Shown piece by piece: positions 45,771-57,644 of a stretch of 64,000 bases of DNA. Source of the stretch: Sordaria brevicollis (Eukaryota > Ascomycota > Sordariomycetes > Sordariales > Sordariaceae); contig JAUTDP010000011.1 of assembly GCA_033439795.1 (NCBI GenBank), positions 1-64,000 on the forward strand. The letters are read 5' to 3'. The notes beneath the pieces were generated by a model. It was not told the origin of the DNA. It searched no databases and was given only the letters and a program-made list of their open reading frames with translations. The position numbers and the translations under genes are program-made. The first letter of the stretch is position 1; each line of letters opens with the position of its first letter.

Positions 45771-48700
45771 CAGTACTCGGAACAAATTAAATAAATAATT
45801 TTTTTCGGTCTATTTGCCTTGAATTGTTTCAAATCGGGAAATTTGCCTTGTTTTGACTTCAAATTCATTTACCTTATTTCGTTTACAAACACGGATACCT
45901 ATTTTTCCGGTCCCGGCATACCAGTATTTACCGCCCATTCTTAATCGTATTAACCTCAAAATACAATAAAAACACTCGGAAAATTATATAGAAAATATAT
46001 AAGAAACTATCTTACTCTTCGTTAACCAACCGATTCTATACCCTTATATACAATAGCATTTCCAAACTTTCGTTAAATAAACTATTCCTAATTATTCTTA
46101 ATACCTAATTCGCAAAATTGAATAACCTTTTATACTTATTGGACATTAATAGAATAAATAAATAATCGAATACTATCTTTACTATATAGGGAAACTTCTC
46201 CTCATTTATCCTCTACTATATTAGAAAGTTATTTACTTATTTAGGCTTCTCCTTAAAATAAAGTACGAATTCTTTATTAAATAACGGCGGATTAAAATTA
46301 ATATTATAATACCCAAATAGCGTTAATTAATCGTATATAAAATTTACTATAAATAAAGAAGGTATTAATATTATAATTGTAAATACCTCTTTATTAGCCC
46401 GCTCCTATTTGTTAGCCTTTTTAATATTAGTAAATTAATAATAATTACAATAAATTACCCTAAACTAACGTATAACCTCGTTAATTTTATTTTTTAATAA
46501 TTATTATTCGATATATTTCTTCTTATACCCGGGGTAGAGGATTAAAATAATCCTATATAACGAGTTTTTATTAATAAACGTTACATATTTCTCGAATTTA
46601 ATAATCGATTTATCGAAATACGATCGAATAAATAAATAACCCGCGTTAATTAATATTAAGAAAGGAAGGAATTAATTACGCTAATCGTTTTATTATTATT
46701 ATTATTAATATTAAAAAGAAGGTTTAATATTATTATTATTAATACGAAAAGGATTAGCGCTACGAAATAAATTACCGCGATGTATTTGGCTAACGGTAAA
46801 GGAATTGCCGCGGCGAATTTAACTCCCAATAAAAAAAGAAAATATAATTAATTAATAATTATAACGTCATTGGGTATTAAATAAATCTAACTTATACTTA
46901 TTAAAATAACGCAATAAATTATTAAAACGACGTAATCGACTTTATACATTATTAATAACCTTTTATAACGGTAATTCTCCTCTATCGAAATTTCTATCTC
47001 TATTTCTATTATTATCCTCCTTTTTATTATATACGTTAATAACGACCGACCTATTACGATTAAATATAATTTTATTATTATAGCGATCGTATAACGTTTT
47101 AAAATTAACGACTATATAATATAAAACGGCTATTATTATAAGAAAATAGGGCTTCCTTTATTCGAAAGTTTTAATTATCTTCTTAAACGGTTCGAATAAA
47201 TCCAATATAACTTTTAGAATATCCTAATCTTTATTAATAAATATATCCTCGAATAATATTCCTTTATTAATAGGGGTATATTAACGGCGATTTTAAATAT
47301 AAAAAATATCGATCGTACCTCGTAATTTAAATACGCGTTCGATTATAAAAAAGATAGAATTCTAACACGTATCATTATCCCTTATAAAATTAATAGTATA
47401 AAAATTCGGATCGATAAAAATCTCCTTAATATCTTCCTTCTCTTTAGGTATTAAATTCCCCTTCGTAAAATTAGCGAACTTATCCCTACATTAAGGAAAA
47501 CGTTATATATAATTAATTATATTACGTAATTTATTAATAAAACCCCGCTTCCGCTACTCTTTAACTAATTCCCTATCTTTATTTTCTTCAATTAATTCGA
47601 AGGTAATAATAAAATTATAATAATCCCCCTTTAAAAAATCCTTAACGCTAAAGTTAATAATATAACCAAAATAATAAATATATAACCGATTTTAATATTC
47701 TTTAAAACAATATTTAATAATAAAAAAATTCTCGTTAAAATAAATCCTCTCGACTATATAAATAATATAAATATTATTTAAATCTATATTATTACTTTAG
47801 AAATAATTAAATTAATTTTCTCTATTAAAAAACTTTATTAAACCCTATTTTTCGAATACTTCGATAATAACCGTATTAAAATTTATACCGCTATACGCCC
47901 CCTTTACACGTCGGAAATTAATAGGGAAATTACGTAAAATTCGATTATTATTAATAAAATAAATATAAATACCTATTAACGTATAATTATAACTAGAAGT
48001 CTAAAGATCGAAGGAGATATACCTCCAAAATAGCGTACTTATAATAAAATCCTTAATACGTTTAAATTCGACCTTATAATTACAATTAACTTAAAATTTA
48101 ATAATTTTATTATTTTCTAATAATAAAATAATTACTAATTCCGGGTTAAGGAAAGATAAAAATTAGCAAAAATACGGGTTAATAATATTATTAAAAGGTA
48201 TATTATAATCGATAATCTATTCGAATAATAACTCTTTAAAAATATCGGTAACGGGCTTCGGTATAAAAACGCGCCCAAATCCATAAGCTTCGACGATCTA
48301 TTATAATACATTATAAATAATTTTTTAACGCTTAAAGGTAAGCTTTATATTATTAAAATTATCGATCTAATAATATTATTTAAAATAGAGGATAGCGGAA
48401 CTAATCGCGCTACCGACGTAAATATAATTATATTTACCGTAATATTAAATTTAACTAATAGACTTCACGACTACGCTACTATTTATTACCTCCTTTTTAA
48501 CTTTAGAAAGCTAAATACTATAAAACCTAATTACCGAAATCCGCAAGCGCGAATTAATAAATTAATCGTCGATAATATATTACTTATTTTTATACTTAAC
48601 GCGGAGGAACTTACTCATTTATAAAGGAATCTAATAATTAATATAATAATTATTAATCTAAATATATACTATTACTAACGTAATTTAGGGGATTACGTAC

Positions 48701-49357
48701 CTCGTTCCTAAACTTAGCGGCTAACTCTCGAATACGCTAAAAAATACTAATTTAACTACTCTAGGCAACAAATCTCTACAAGGCAATAAAGGCATTAATT
48801 AGAATAACAAATATATTAATAATAGGGGAATTAGCGGCGGCGGGGGAATTAGTTACCCCTACTAAGGAAGAATTAAAGAGGGAAGTATCATTACCTATAA
48901 TAATAGTAAAGAGTAATAAAGGGGGATAACGAAAGGGAAAACAAAGGAGCCCAATACGTACAAATAGGTAATATAAATATAAAAGTAATTTACCCTCCCT
49001 TTAATACTATATCGATATTACTACTCTTAAGCGAATTAATTAAGCTAAGGAGGCTAGTACGCAATACCCCAATTACCGCCCAATCGCCTATTTTATAATT
49101 TAAACGAATAACCGACGGGAGTAGACTTTTCACGGATAAATAGTACTAGGCGCCAAATATTATAAAGAATTGGATTCCTAGCGAAAAAATACCCCCTTAA
49201 ATATTATAGACCGCAGTATACTAAAATCTAGTAAATAAAATAAAGCAATTAAATAAAGCGACTTCGTCTCGATTATTTACATTACGACTCGATTTACCTC
49301 ATTTAATTGCCTCAATTTATTACTTATTACTTATTATTTGAATTGTTCCCAGTACTG
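45771..49357. mobile_element. RIP-degraded hAT-type DNA transposon, 3587 bp
   Basis: The ends are inverted: CAGTACTCGGAACAA at the left, and the reverse complement of the right end begins CAGTACTGGGAACAA. The element is flanked by a perfect 8-bp target duplication CACGCGGT (45763-45770, 49358-49365). CAG-starting inverted repeats with 8-bp duplications are diagnostic of hAT elements. Sub-terminal TTTGCCTT and TTTACCTYATTT motifs recur near both ends. No transposase frame survives. The insertion falls within the codons of the HET motif FDRVWVVQ. Confidence 0.85.
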
Positions 49358-50068
49358 CACGCGGTCAAACCCATTCCGCTTTATCAGGTCGAGAATGGCG
49401 AACCATGTCTTGGTGGGATATGGCAGTTCTGTCAGGAAAATTGTACCATTCGGGCTCGGTTGCTGTCGGGATCTGGCGTAGTAACGATCTTTTGTGACCT
49501 CCTTGCTGTCCGAGATAGTTGAGCGTCGAGAGAGCCAGCGTACTGGTCGCTGATCTTGGACCAAGCCACACGACAGCTCGGGGTGCTAGGCTGTATATAT
49601 ATTATATCTTCCATGCGGATGATTTGGACATTGCGTTGGCGGGAGTCGGACTGGTTGATACAGAGCGCAAGTTGGGCGCGGATCAACGGTATCATCTTCT
49701 TGCAGTTCAGGACCGAACATGCCATCAGGGTGCTTCCAGGCCTTGTGCCAATTGTATAGGGAGATTGGACGGATAAAGAGTTGTCTCCCTTTGGGATTCT
49801 CGCGAACCATGCATCCTGGCGGCAGTGTCTTTTCCAGCTCTTTCAACGACGGTCTTTTTCTCTTCTTCGCAGGGAGACTCGTCAAGGAGGCGTGCCGGAT
49901 GGAGATGACAACGTCATCCGAGCGGTGTCCTGGGAGCAAATCAATAAGCTTAATGTCTAACATCGGGTTGGCAAGGGGAGTTGTTGGTATGGCGCCATTG
50001 CATGATCTGTGTATCAAACAGAATAGGCTCACACATGGACTTGCAGACTGCTGGTCGGGCTTGGACAT
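49358..50068 (-). pseudogene. HET pseudogene, N-terminal fragment with WW-like insert
   Basis: On the minus strand the fragment starts with PLANPMLDIKLIDLLPGHRS, the usual N-terminal block of one HET class, followed by a WW-like segment (KELEKTLPPGCMVRENPKG ... WKHPDG). Then, in other frames, come LALCINQSDSRQRNVQI, VMWLGPRSATSTLALSTL and LPYPTKTWFAILDLI. The surviving blocks fall in three different frames, so at least three frameshifts or deletions occurred. These are not RIP changes and may predate the transposon insertions. The first block may extend upstream of 50068. The hAT cuts the fragment at FDRV. Confidence 0.78.
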
Positions 50069-51809
50069 GTCGACGCGTCAAGTGGACGGAATGTCAAGTA
50101 GGAGGATATCTGTATCCCGATGGGCAAAGCGATACCCAGAAGGGGATCTAGGTGCCGGGGACGATTGTGGTGAAGATGATGACCAACCAAATGGAAAATC
50201 GGACGGTTCGGCTTTCAATGGCAAGGAGGAAGTTGGAGGATCATGGGAAGGAATTGGAGGAATTGGATTGGGGACCCGTGTCGTACCCGACCACGTTTCT
50301 GTGCTTAAGACCATTGGCCCGGCTACGATGTTGTGAACTGCTAGCGAAACCACGTTATTTTATGCCGAACACTAATAGATAGTATCTCAAGCCAACGACT
50401 TGCCCAATTCGGAACCGACCTGGAATATTCTTTGACATCAACACTCCCAATCCCGTCTTCTCGCTTCCATCATCTCGAGGGTAATGTTACTCTGACTGCA
50501 ACTCTGTCGCCCTTCATATTGCTTGCCTAGAGGTACCATTATTAACCTCTGACAGGCACCAATAAAGGTATCCTCCAGTGTATTCAACCCATCAACCACT
50601 GTCCACCACTAACAATTCTCTAGGCTCCAGCCAGCATCACCAACAACAGCATATTATCTGTCAAACTCATGATGTAGACTTCCAATCTCCGGGTATAAAA
50701 GGTTACTCTGTCACCCTCACACTCTGTCCTATCTTCTGACCGCATGGAACCAACAATTCGACTGCCTGCCGCCTCACTTTCTGCTGCATATCTCGTCGTC
50801 ATCACCCCCAGTCTTCCAATCTCCCAACCTTCCTCGACGCGCCATCGCCAGAGAGACCAATTCGTCCTCGTGGACACGGATATGGGCTAGACCCAGACTT
50901 CTCCAGGCTTCGTTCGCCTTGAATTCCATCTTCCTTGCTCTCCCAATGGAAGGCTGATGTCCCTATGCAGGTCACTGTCGCAATGACCGAATGACCTCAG
51001 ACTTAGCACGGCCGGAGTCGGGCCTCGTTACCCTTGTTGCCATGGTCAATCTTCGGCAAGTTCTGAGATTACGGTCCCCCGCGTATTGTATTGTGTAAGC
51101 TAACGATATGAGTCAACGACATGAAAGGAGATGTCACACCATGGACTGACTGCGTCCGACGGGCTGATGCCTGCCTGGACAATGGTCTCCCAGGCATCCA
51201 GTTACGATCGTGAATTATCCCTTAATTTCAAGGCAACAAGTCAATAACTCACTCGACATCAAGACAGATTGCACCGGAACTGGTGAGTATACGTGGGTGA
51301 CGTGAAAAGGACGGGCTGGGTCTGGGACCGATGATGTGTTGAGGGAACAAGATGTCAGCTCAGGAAAGAAGTGAGGCGGCCGCGACCCTAAAGGGATCAT
51401 CAAGTTGGCAGTGACATTCCTGTTCATGGCCACGGATCAATGAGCAGCTGTGATGCTCTCTTGAAAGAAACTTGGAAAGTATTTGAGGACTGACCCGTCG
51501 CCGCTCCTTCTCTCTTCTTGATGAACAGACGTGCTTCGTGCCTCCCTTCTCGCCATTCTTACCAGCACTAAACATCCTTCTACCGACGAGACCTCTTGCG
51601 GACTTTCAAATACCTCGCAACTCAACTTCGAGCACATCTCTCTGGCAAAAAAGCACCTCACGAGACATTCAACATCTTGCACTTGTTCCACTCCCAGCTC
51701 CAGCTCAACAAGATAAATTGACGACAAGCCACCAGCCTATCGCCACTTACTCCCATCATCATCCACCAAACCAGCAACACCAAACTCCTCCCCAACTCCA
51801 ACCGCCAAA
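50069..51809. other. Intergenic, no gene recognised
   Basis: About 1.7 kb of normal composition, presumably including upstream sequence of the HET pseudogene and the promoter of the small gene at 51810. Short frames show no family. Confidence 0.55.
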
Positions 51810-52112
51810 ATGCCTTCCTCATCCCCCAACAAAAACGACAACAAATCTTCCAAAGCGGTCTACTCCGCAAACGCCAACACCACCTCCCTCTCATCCACCA
51901 CTTCACTCCTGCACGAACAGAAGAAGAAGAAGGAGAACCAGGCCTCCTCCTCCCCGGCGGACAAAGCGGGCACGTCCTCAAGAAACGACTCCAAATCTTT
52001 GACTTTGCAGAGCGGCACCTCTGGCACCGGTGGCAGTGCCCAAAAGTCTGGGAAGTCGGAGGCAACCTTGGCGGCGGAGGAAAAGATGATCAAGGACGCT
52101 TTGGCGATTTAG
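51810..52112 (+). CDS. Small Ser/Lys-rich hypothetical protein
   Basis: A 100-codon frame with start context CCAAAATGCC. The product is low-complexity and predicted disordered: Ser/Asn/Lys-rich, with a KKKKEN run at about residues 39-44 and an Ala/Lys-rich helix at the end (ATLAAEEKMIKDALAI). A pyrimidine- and CA-rich leader precedes the start. No domain is recognised and the function is unknown. It is called a gene because of its start context, consistent composition and helix-ending layout, but a chance frame is possible. Confidence 0.5.
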   Translation: MPSSSPNKNDNKSSKAVYSANANTTSLSSTTSLLHEQKKKKENQASSSPADKAGTSSRNDSKSLTLQSGTSGTGGSAQKSGKSEATLAAEEKMIKDALAI

Positions 52113-53415
52113 AAGATTATGGACAAGTATCCTGGTATGCGGATGTAAAACGGATACCGATCGGACTTCAATGGCTAGGTATGGTGGGAGGGAAAAGGGC
52201 GGCGGGTATGTCGTGGTTGGGATTACTACATGTAGTTCTTGGCGCTGAGGGTTGAGGACATCTTTTACGCGGTTTTGCCTGGTCTTGTTGTTGTTTTTTT
52301 GCGCTGGATATCTTATGTTGGTTACTGGGTGGGATCATCAACTCCGGTCAGTACGGGTACGTATATTGTTGTTGGACCGCTTCATCCTAGGATGTTTGCT
52401 AAAGGAATGTATACATGGTTCTCCTCAGTTTTGCTTTGTCGAGGAACAATGACCGGGACACAATGGGGAGGGGCAGGTTTTACAAGGGGTGGCGGGTAAG
52501 AGGTGAAGTCTTTCTTTGTCTTTAATAAGCGTTTGGTTAATTGGTTTACATGTACATTGGATCGGACATGGTTCCAAGTCATATGAACTCAGACAGCGCC
52601 TATTTTGATCTTTTTTGACTTTTCGCTCTTGAATCAAACAGCTACTCCTTCCACCGTACACATATGGTCAGCATCATTGCGATCCAGTCCGCCCCTGGCC
52701 CTACCAAGCTTGATATCCCGAGGACGCTTCGACCGTTCCTATTCCCCACAGTCTTTGTCACATATAGATCACAGGGCCTTGACTGTCCATTCCAGTACCT
52801 CTGAACAACATCCAGCATCCCAAGAGCCAAGCGACAACCCCTTGTTCTTCAAGATCATCACCCTTTGAGCGGGTGCGGCACCATATAACCTCAAGGGACG
52901 GGCCATGGTGGCTTCGACGCAACAAAGGAAGCGCTTCGAATACATTGTTCCGTCATTCCTTGTTGTTTACATTGTCTCCCATATGTGTGGATGAGCCGCT
53001 TCTTTAGTGCCAGGTGGTCCAGGATATATCTATTAACTCTTGCCGTCATCTAATACGGAAGGGACTAGGAAAAGTTGAATACGGGAGATCCATATTAAAC
53101 CGAAGCTCGAGCTCTTAATCTCTATCTACCTGTACCGTTGGCGCATATTCCTTCATCACGGGATACACCTCTTCACCAGCGCTTACTTAAACTCAAACCT
53201 ACATAAAACCCTGGTCTTGGTCCTTTCAACTTGAGCTGAAGCTGAAGTGTGGACTACTTCCAGGTCCGCAGCTGTTCCGAAGACTTGGTCGAAGGACTTC
53301 ACCCTCCCCTTTACAGGTATCTACAAACTACACCTTTATCACCCAGCAACCCAGTGTCCCGACCGAGCATCCTTTCCCTATACCTAAGCCTATCTCCCAG
53401 GATCACCTCACCACC
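52113..53415. other. Intergenic, no gene recognised
   Basis: About 1.3 kb. The right end is the promoter and 5' leader of the secreted-protein gene. No gene recognised. Confidence 0.55.
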
Positions 53416-54898
53416 ATGCCATCCCTCACCAACATCAACCTCCTCCTCAGTCTCACCTTCCTCGCCCCCAGCCTCATCCTCGCCGCCCCCAATCCCAATC
53501 CCAACCCCATCCCCATTCCCTCAACCGACCCCTCCCCCGACAACTCTGGGGCTTTCACCGACATCTTCGCCAACAACCCCAACGTCGCCCTCTCTCCCTC
53601 CGAAGCTTTAGCCGCTTACCACGGGCCGCTCAACCGGCGCGAAGGGGGCGGCGCCGAATACACACCCAACTGGACGGGCGGCAACAAGGAGGTGATCCAC
53701 TTCTTCAACTGCGAGAAGAGACCGAATTGGGGGTTTGGGGTTGATAGTGTTGTTGCTGTATGTTCTTTTCTTCTTTTGCTTTTGGTTTTCATTCTTTCCC
53801 TGTCTTCCTTTTCCCCTACTCCCCAGTCCTCTCTTTCTCCCTTCCTACTACCATGTTTTTCCATGTCCCTTCTTAGCTATCTCGTTTGAGGTTCTCTTCG
53901 GCCCTTTGCCGGTTTCCCCTTCTCCCGTGCCCTTCTCCTCCATTTTCCTCTTCATTTTTCTCTTTCCTCTTTCCCTCCCCCTTCTCCCCATCCTTTCCCT
54001 CTCCCCCTCTCCCCCTTTCCCCCTTTCCCCCTTTCCCCATTCTCCCCCTTCTTTCCCCTTCCCACTTCTCCCCATCTTTTCCCCCTCCCCCCTTCTCCCC
54101 CCTTCCCCCCTCTCCCCTCCCCTTCCCCTCCCCCCTCCCCCCTTTCCCCCATCCTCACCCCTCCACCTCCCTCAACCATACCCTCACTTGCTAAACAAAC
54201 TTCCAGATCTACGAAACCCCCACCCTAGCCCATGACACCACCTACCGGCCCCCCGACGACGCCCTCTGCGTCATGCGCCGCTCCCTCCAAAAGGGCGATT
54301 TTCACATCTGGGAGGGCGAGCCGCAGGCGTGTCATTTTATTGCTTATAACAATACTTTGTCGTGGAAGATTGAGGAGGGGGCGCAGGGGAGGGGGATCAT
54401 AGTTTCGTTGGGTATGTAACTTTTTTCTTTCTGATTTTTGGGGGGGTTATTCGACCTGCTTCATTGTACGGTAGAGGTACCTTTGTTCTACCTGCTTGTT
54501 TGGTAGTTGGTAGGTACCTAGGTACACTGGAGACCTTGTTTGGGTGCTGTCTGCTGTCTGCTATTCAAGAACTGGAACTGGAATCGGAGTGTGGTGGCAG
54601 TGGCAGTGTTTCCCAACAATCCCAACGTCAGGACAGGACTTCCAGACTACCAGACACCAAACACCAAACACCAGACACCAAACACCCCACACCCCACATA
54701 ACCCACCCTCACACCATATAAGAGACCGTAAAGAAAACCCGCTAACCAGTATATACCCCCAACAGCTACCTAACCTCCGACACGCACGTCTACGAAGGCT
54801 TCAAAGATTCCAAGCCTAGAGGTTTAGATGTGCCTTTTATGGATTGCAACAGTATTTACTACTTTAAGCTGACGAATCGCCAAGTTGTTCATGGGTGA
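53416..54898 (+). CDS. Spliced secreted protein of unknown function
   Basis: The model has three exons, 53416-53757, 54207-54411 and 54750-54898 (231 residues, frame-consistent). Residues 1-23 form a clear signal peptide (LLLSLTFLAPSLILAAP), followed by an Asn-Pro repeat. The mature part has HFFNCEKRPNWGFGVDSVV, a CVMRRSLQKGDFHIWEGEPQ stretch and MDCNSIYYFKL. It has few cysteines. Intron 1 is 449 nt and strongly pyrimidine-rich. For intron 2 the CAG acceptor at 54747-54749 keeps frame, whereas the next CAG at 54763-54765 would not. A GGGTGAGT at the stop could be another donor, so the C-terminus is uncertain. No family recognised. Confidence 0.7.
53930..54189. repeat. G-free pyrimidine tract in intron 1
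   Basis: About 260 bases without any G and with only scattered A, built of CCCTTTCCCC-like blocks. It is entirely inside an intron. Long homopurine-homopyrimidine tracts of this kind can form triplex (H-DNA) in vitro. Confidence 0.9.
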
Positions 54899-54927
54899 GT
54901 TGGGTGAGTTGGGTGAGTTGGGTGAGA
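54893..54927. repeat. 9-bp tandem repeat GGGTGAGTT, about four copies
   Basis: The repeat starts in the last codons of the secreted-protein gene (GGG TGA) and each unit contains a 5' splice-site-like GGGTGAGT. It may reflect local slippage. Confidence 0.85.
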
Positions 54928-55523
54928 CTGGACGGGCGGGAGTTAGCGATTTGTATTGATTCCCGTATGGTCCTTTCGGTGGAGAACGGACTGGAAGAGA
55001 TGGTGCACGTTCGGGACTGGTTGTAGTTGAGACTAAGGTGCTTCTACGCTAAGAAAAAGAGGTTGGGTCATGGTACGGTACTCTAGTCCAGGGGAGTTAT
55101 TGACCTCAAGATCCCGGAGTTGAGTGGGTGAAGGACTGGATCTGAAAGGGAGGATGAAAAGGGAGAAAAGGGACAAGGCACGGCAAATTAACAAAGGAGC
55201 CGAGAAATTGAAAAGTCTTTACGCTATACAAGGCGCTGTATGGTCTACCTTTCCACCAATGACATGCTCTAACTCATCTGTAGTACTACTGACAGTTGAC
55301 ATCTCTAACCCAAGAATAAAGTGTTCCGCTGGTACAAGTATGAGTAAAGTCCTCCTACATATGCTTCAACCCTCCCGACCTTCTTCTCCATCAACACCTA
55401 GGTATTCACACAACCCCTTACCACCCGACCTCGCTGCTTCCCGTCACTCTCCAGTCACGGTCCAGCCCCCCCTGAGAGATAGTACTAATCGGCACGTCTG
55501 ACTTCAGGCTGACAAAACAACGG
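54899..55523. other. Intergenic between convergent genes
   Basis: 3' flanks of the secreted-protein gene (+) and the repeat/coiled-coil gene (-). No gene recognised. Confidence 0.55.
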
Positions 55524-56543
55524 CTAATCCACCTTCACAAGCGCATACCTCCCTTCCAGGCCGCGACGCTCCCTCTGCAACTCCATATCTTTCCTATACG
55601 CTTCCCGGGCTTGCACTTGCAACTCAGCCTCTCTCTTCCTCAGCCTATGCAGCAAGCTCTCTGCATCCTTCATGTCATCGGCCCAGTCGCAGATGGCGTC
55701 GCGCAACGCAATTGCCTGTTGTCGAATTGCCACCTCCTTGTGGTACCACAGGAGCTCGTCGCGCATAATCTCCATAATAGACTTCCGAGTTGCGTCGACT
55801 GCGTCGTTGACTCCGGAGCCTCCGGAGCCTCCGGAGCCTCCGGGAGCCGATTCCCCTTTCAGATATACGTGGTAGACGTCGATACGTTTGGTTCTGACCT
55901 CTTCTTGTTTCCGTGCTTCTTCGAGCACAGCGGCGTTCTCGGCCTTGTACCGGGCTTTCATGGCCTCCCAGTCCTTGCTCCAGCCCATTTGTCGGACACG
56001 GGACTCATTGGGCGCTGTGTTCGATGTATTGAGCGGTGTACTGAGAGGCGGTTGACCAGGTTGACCTTGAGTGTTGTAACTCGGCTGGGGGTTGTACTGG
56101 GCATGAGGAGCTGGGTTTGGTGTATTGAGAAATGGATCGGGCGGCACTTGACTAGGTTGGTTTTGAGTGTTGTAATTCGGCTGAGGCTTGTACTGAGCTT
56201 GAGGGGGTAACCCAAGTGTAATGAGCGGCGCAGGGAGCGGCGGTTGACTACGTTGGCCTTGATTATTATAACTCGGCTGAGGGTTGTACGGGACTTGAGG
56301 GCTTCGGCTCGGCGTATCGACCGGTTGACCTAGCGGCGGTTGACCAGGTTGGCCTTGAGTGTAAAAATTCGGCTGAAGGTTGTACCGAGCGAGAGTGGTT
56401 GGGCTAAGTGCTCTCGCTGCAACAAGATTTTGCATGAACTGGTCTTGATAATCTTGGTATTCGAATTCCGGATTCGGCTGAGCGTTGTACTGGTCCTGGT
56501 AGGGTAGCCCTGAGGCATTGTCGTAAGGTCCAGATCCGGACAT
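55524..56543 (-). CDS. Gln/Pro/Tyr-rich repeat protein with C-terminal coiled coil
   Basis: An uninterrupted frame of 339 codons from the Met at 56543 (an in-frame Met at 56579 adds 12 residues). Residues 54-181 are four 32-residue repeats of the type YNPQPSYNTQGQPGQPPL. A Gly-Ser linker (GGSGGSGGSG) at about residue 240 separates this from a helical C-terminus (SLLHRLRKREAELQVQAREAYRKDM) with coiled-coil character. The pattern suggests a disordered, possibly condensate- or scaffold-forming protein, but that is inference. No catalytic domain or signal peptide is seen. It could have an upstream non-coding exon. Confidence 0.7.
   Translation of the reverse strand: MSGSGPYDNASGLPYQDQYNAQPNPEFEYQDYQDQFMQNLVAARALSPTTLARYNLQPNFYTQGQPGQPPLGQPVDTPSRSPQVPYNPQPSYNNQGQRSQPPLPAPLITLGLPPQAQYKPQPNYNTQNQPSQVPPDPFLNTPNPAPHAQYNPQPSYNTQGQPGQPPLSTPLNTSNTAPNESRVRQMGWSKDWEAMKARYKAENAAVLEEARKQEEVRTKRIDVYHVYLKGESAPGGSGGSGGSGVNDAVDATRKSIMEIMRDELLWYHKEVAIRQQAIALRDAICDWADDMKDAESLLHRLRKREAELQVQAREAYRKDMELQRERRGLEGRYALVKVD
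56001..56384 (-). repeat. Four 96-bp coding repeats
   Basis: Four in-frame units of 96 bp encode 32-residue repeats, with Tyr at residues 54, 86, 118 and 150. Spacing is exact while sequence has diverged. Confidence 0.8.
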
Positions 56544-57644
56544 GATTGAATGGTGCAGCAAGAGTCGGTAGAGCTTCACTGGGGCGTAAGGGTCGAGATA
56601 AGATACCCGTATGACGGTGCTGGAGACCTCAGTAGTTAGTCAATGGACCTGGTGAATGAATGGGGATGCGTGTCCAACTTACCTGGAGCTGTGCAAAGCT
56701 AGATAAGAATACCTTGTTGATGTTGGCTAGTTGTTGAGGTCCGGGATAGTGGGAATGATGCAGAATGCTGGGTAAGACTGGAACTTGGCTGCTGGATACG
56801 GCAATGTTTGAAGGAGGATGATGAGCGTGTTCCAAGGTTGTAGTCTTGATAGACTGCGGTTGTCCTTTATTAGATCTTATAGCCTGGTAAGCATTGGTAT
56901 TTGGGTCTCTGTTGCTCTTTCTCTGTTGATTTGAGGTTTATCGATATGGAAGGATCCTGCATTGACGGAGTGATCGGAACGGTTGTTCCTGCGGGAAATG
57001 TCGACGCGCCACTGCATCAATCTGGATGATTTGGGTCCCCATCGCCGTTCACTTGTGAGAAGTGTCGTGTCGTTGATGCCGAGGAAGAGTCTGATGCAGC
57101 ATCTATAAGCCCGGTTTCAGGCCTCTTGGAGAAGTCGAGGTATGAATGAGGGAAACAAAAGGCTCCATGTCAGGTCCAAGTGATGCTGAAGATGTAAGGA
57201 AAACGGCGGGCTCGTACGTAGTAACCAGCCGCTCTTTCCTACCTCCCTTTTATTTGGAGATTGGCCAGGGAAGATGATGGTCCAGTCCGGTCCTTCCATG
57301 ACGAGTGTTCCTTCTCCGGATTGGACCGACAGAGCCGGCTGCAGCACCGGATGCACCTCCCTTTCCTTACACAGCTAGGTAGGTGAGCTCGAGAGTGGAA
57401 GGTCGTAGATCAGCCCATCTTTCCAGGGCCACCGTCCGCCCTTCCGATCATGATGGCTACTGGGACCCGGCATGGCGGAAAAACGCTGGCTTGCCTTCCA
57501 TATTGGAATCGATCAAGTATTGGGGGAGCCGTTGGGTTGGCAGTAAGGTAATCGCACTTCCTCGAAGCGGAATCACATCCGCTGGTTCGTGCCTCACCCG
57601 ACAAGGACCCAACACCACTGTGTGTACTCACGAGCTACCTACCT
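56544..57644. other. Intergenic, no gene recognised
   Basis: About 1.1 kb between two minus-strand genes: promoter of the repeat protein and 3' flank of guanine deaminase. No gene recognised. Confidence 0.55.

Noticed and set aside
49307..49522. 71-codon plus-strand frame across the hAT right end
   Set aside because: It crosses the transposon-HET junction and is antisense to recognisable HET blocks.
53735..54235. 166-codon plus-strand frame (Pro/Ser/Phe/Leu)
   Set aside because: It is the translation of the pyrimidine-rich intron, which contains no G and therefore few stops.
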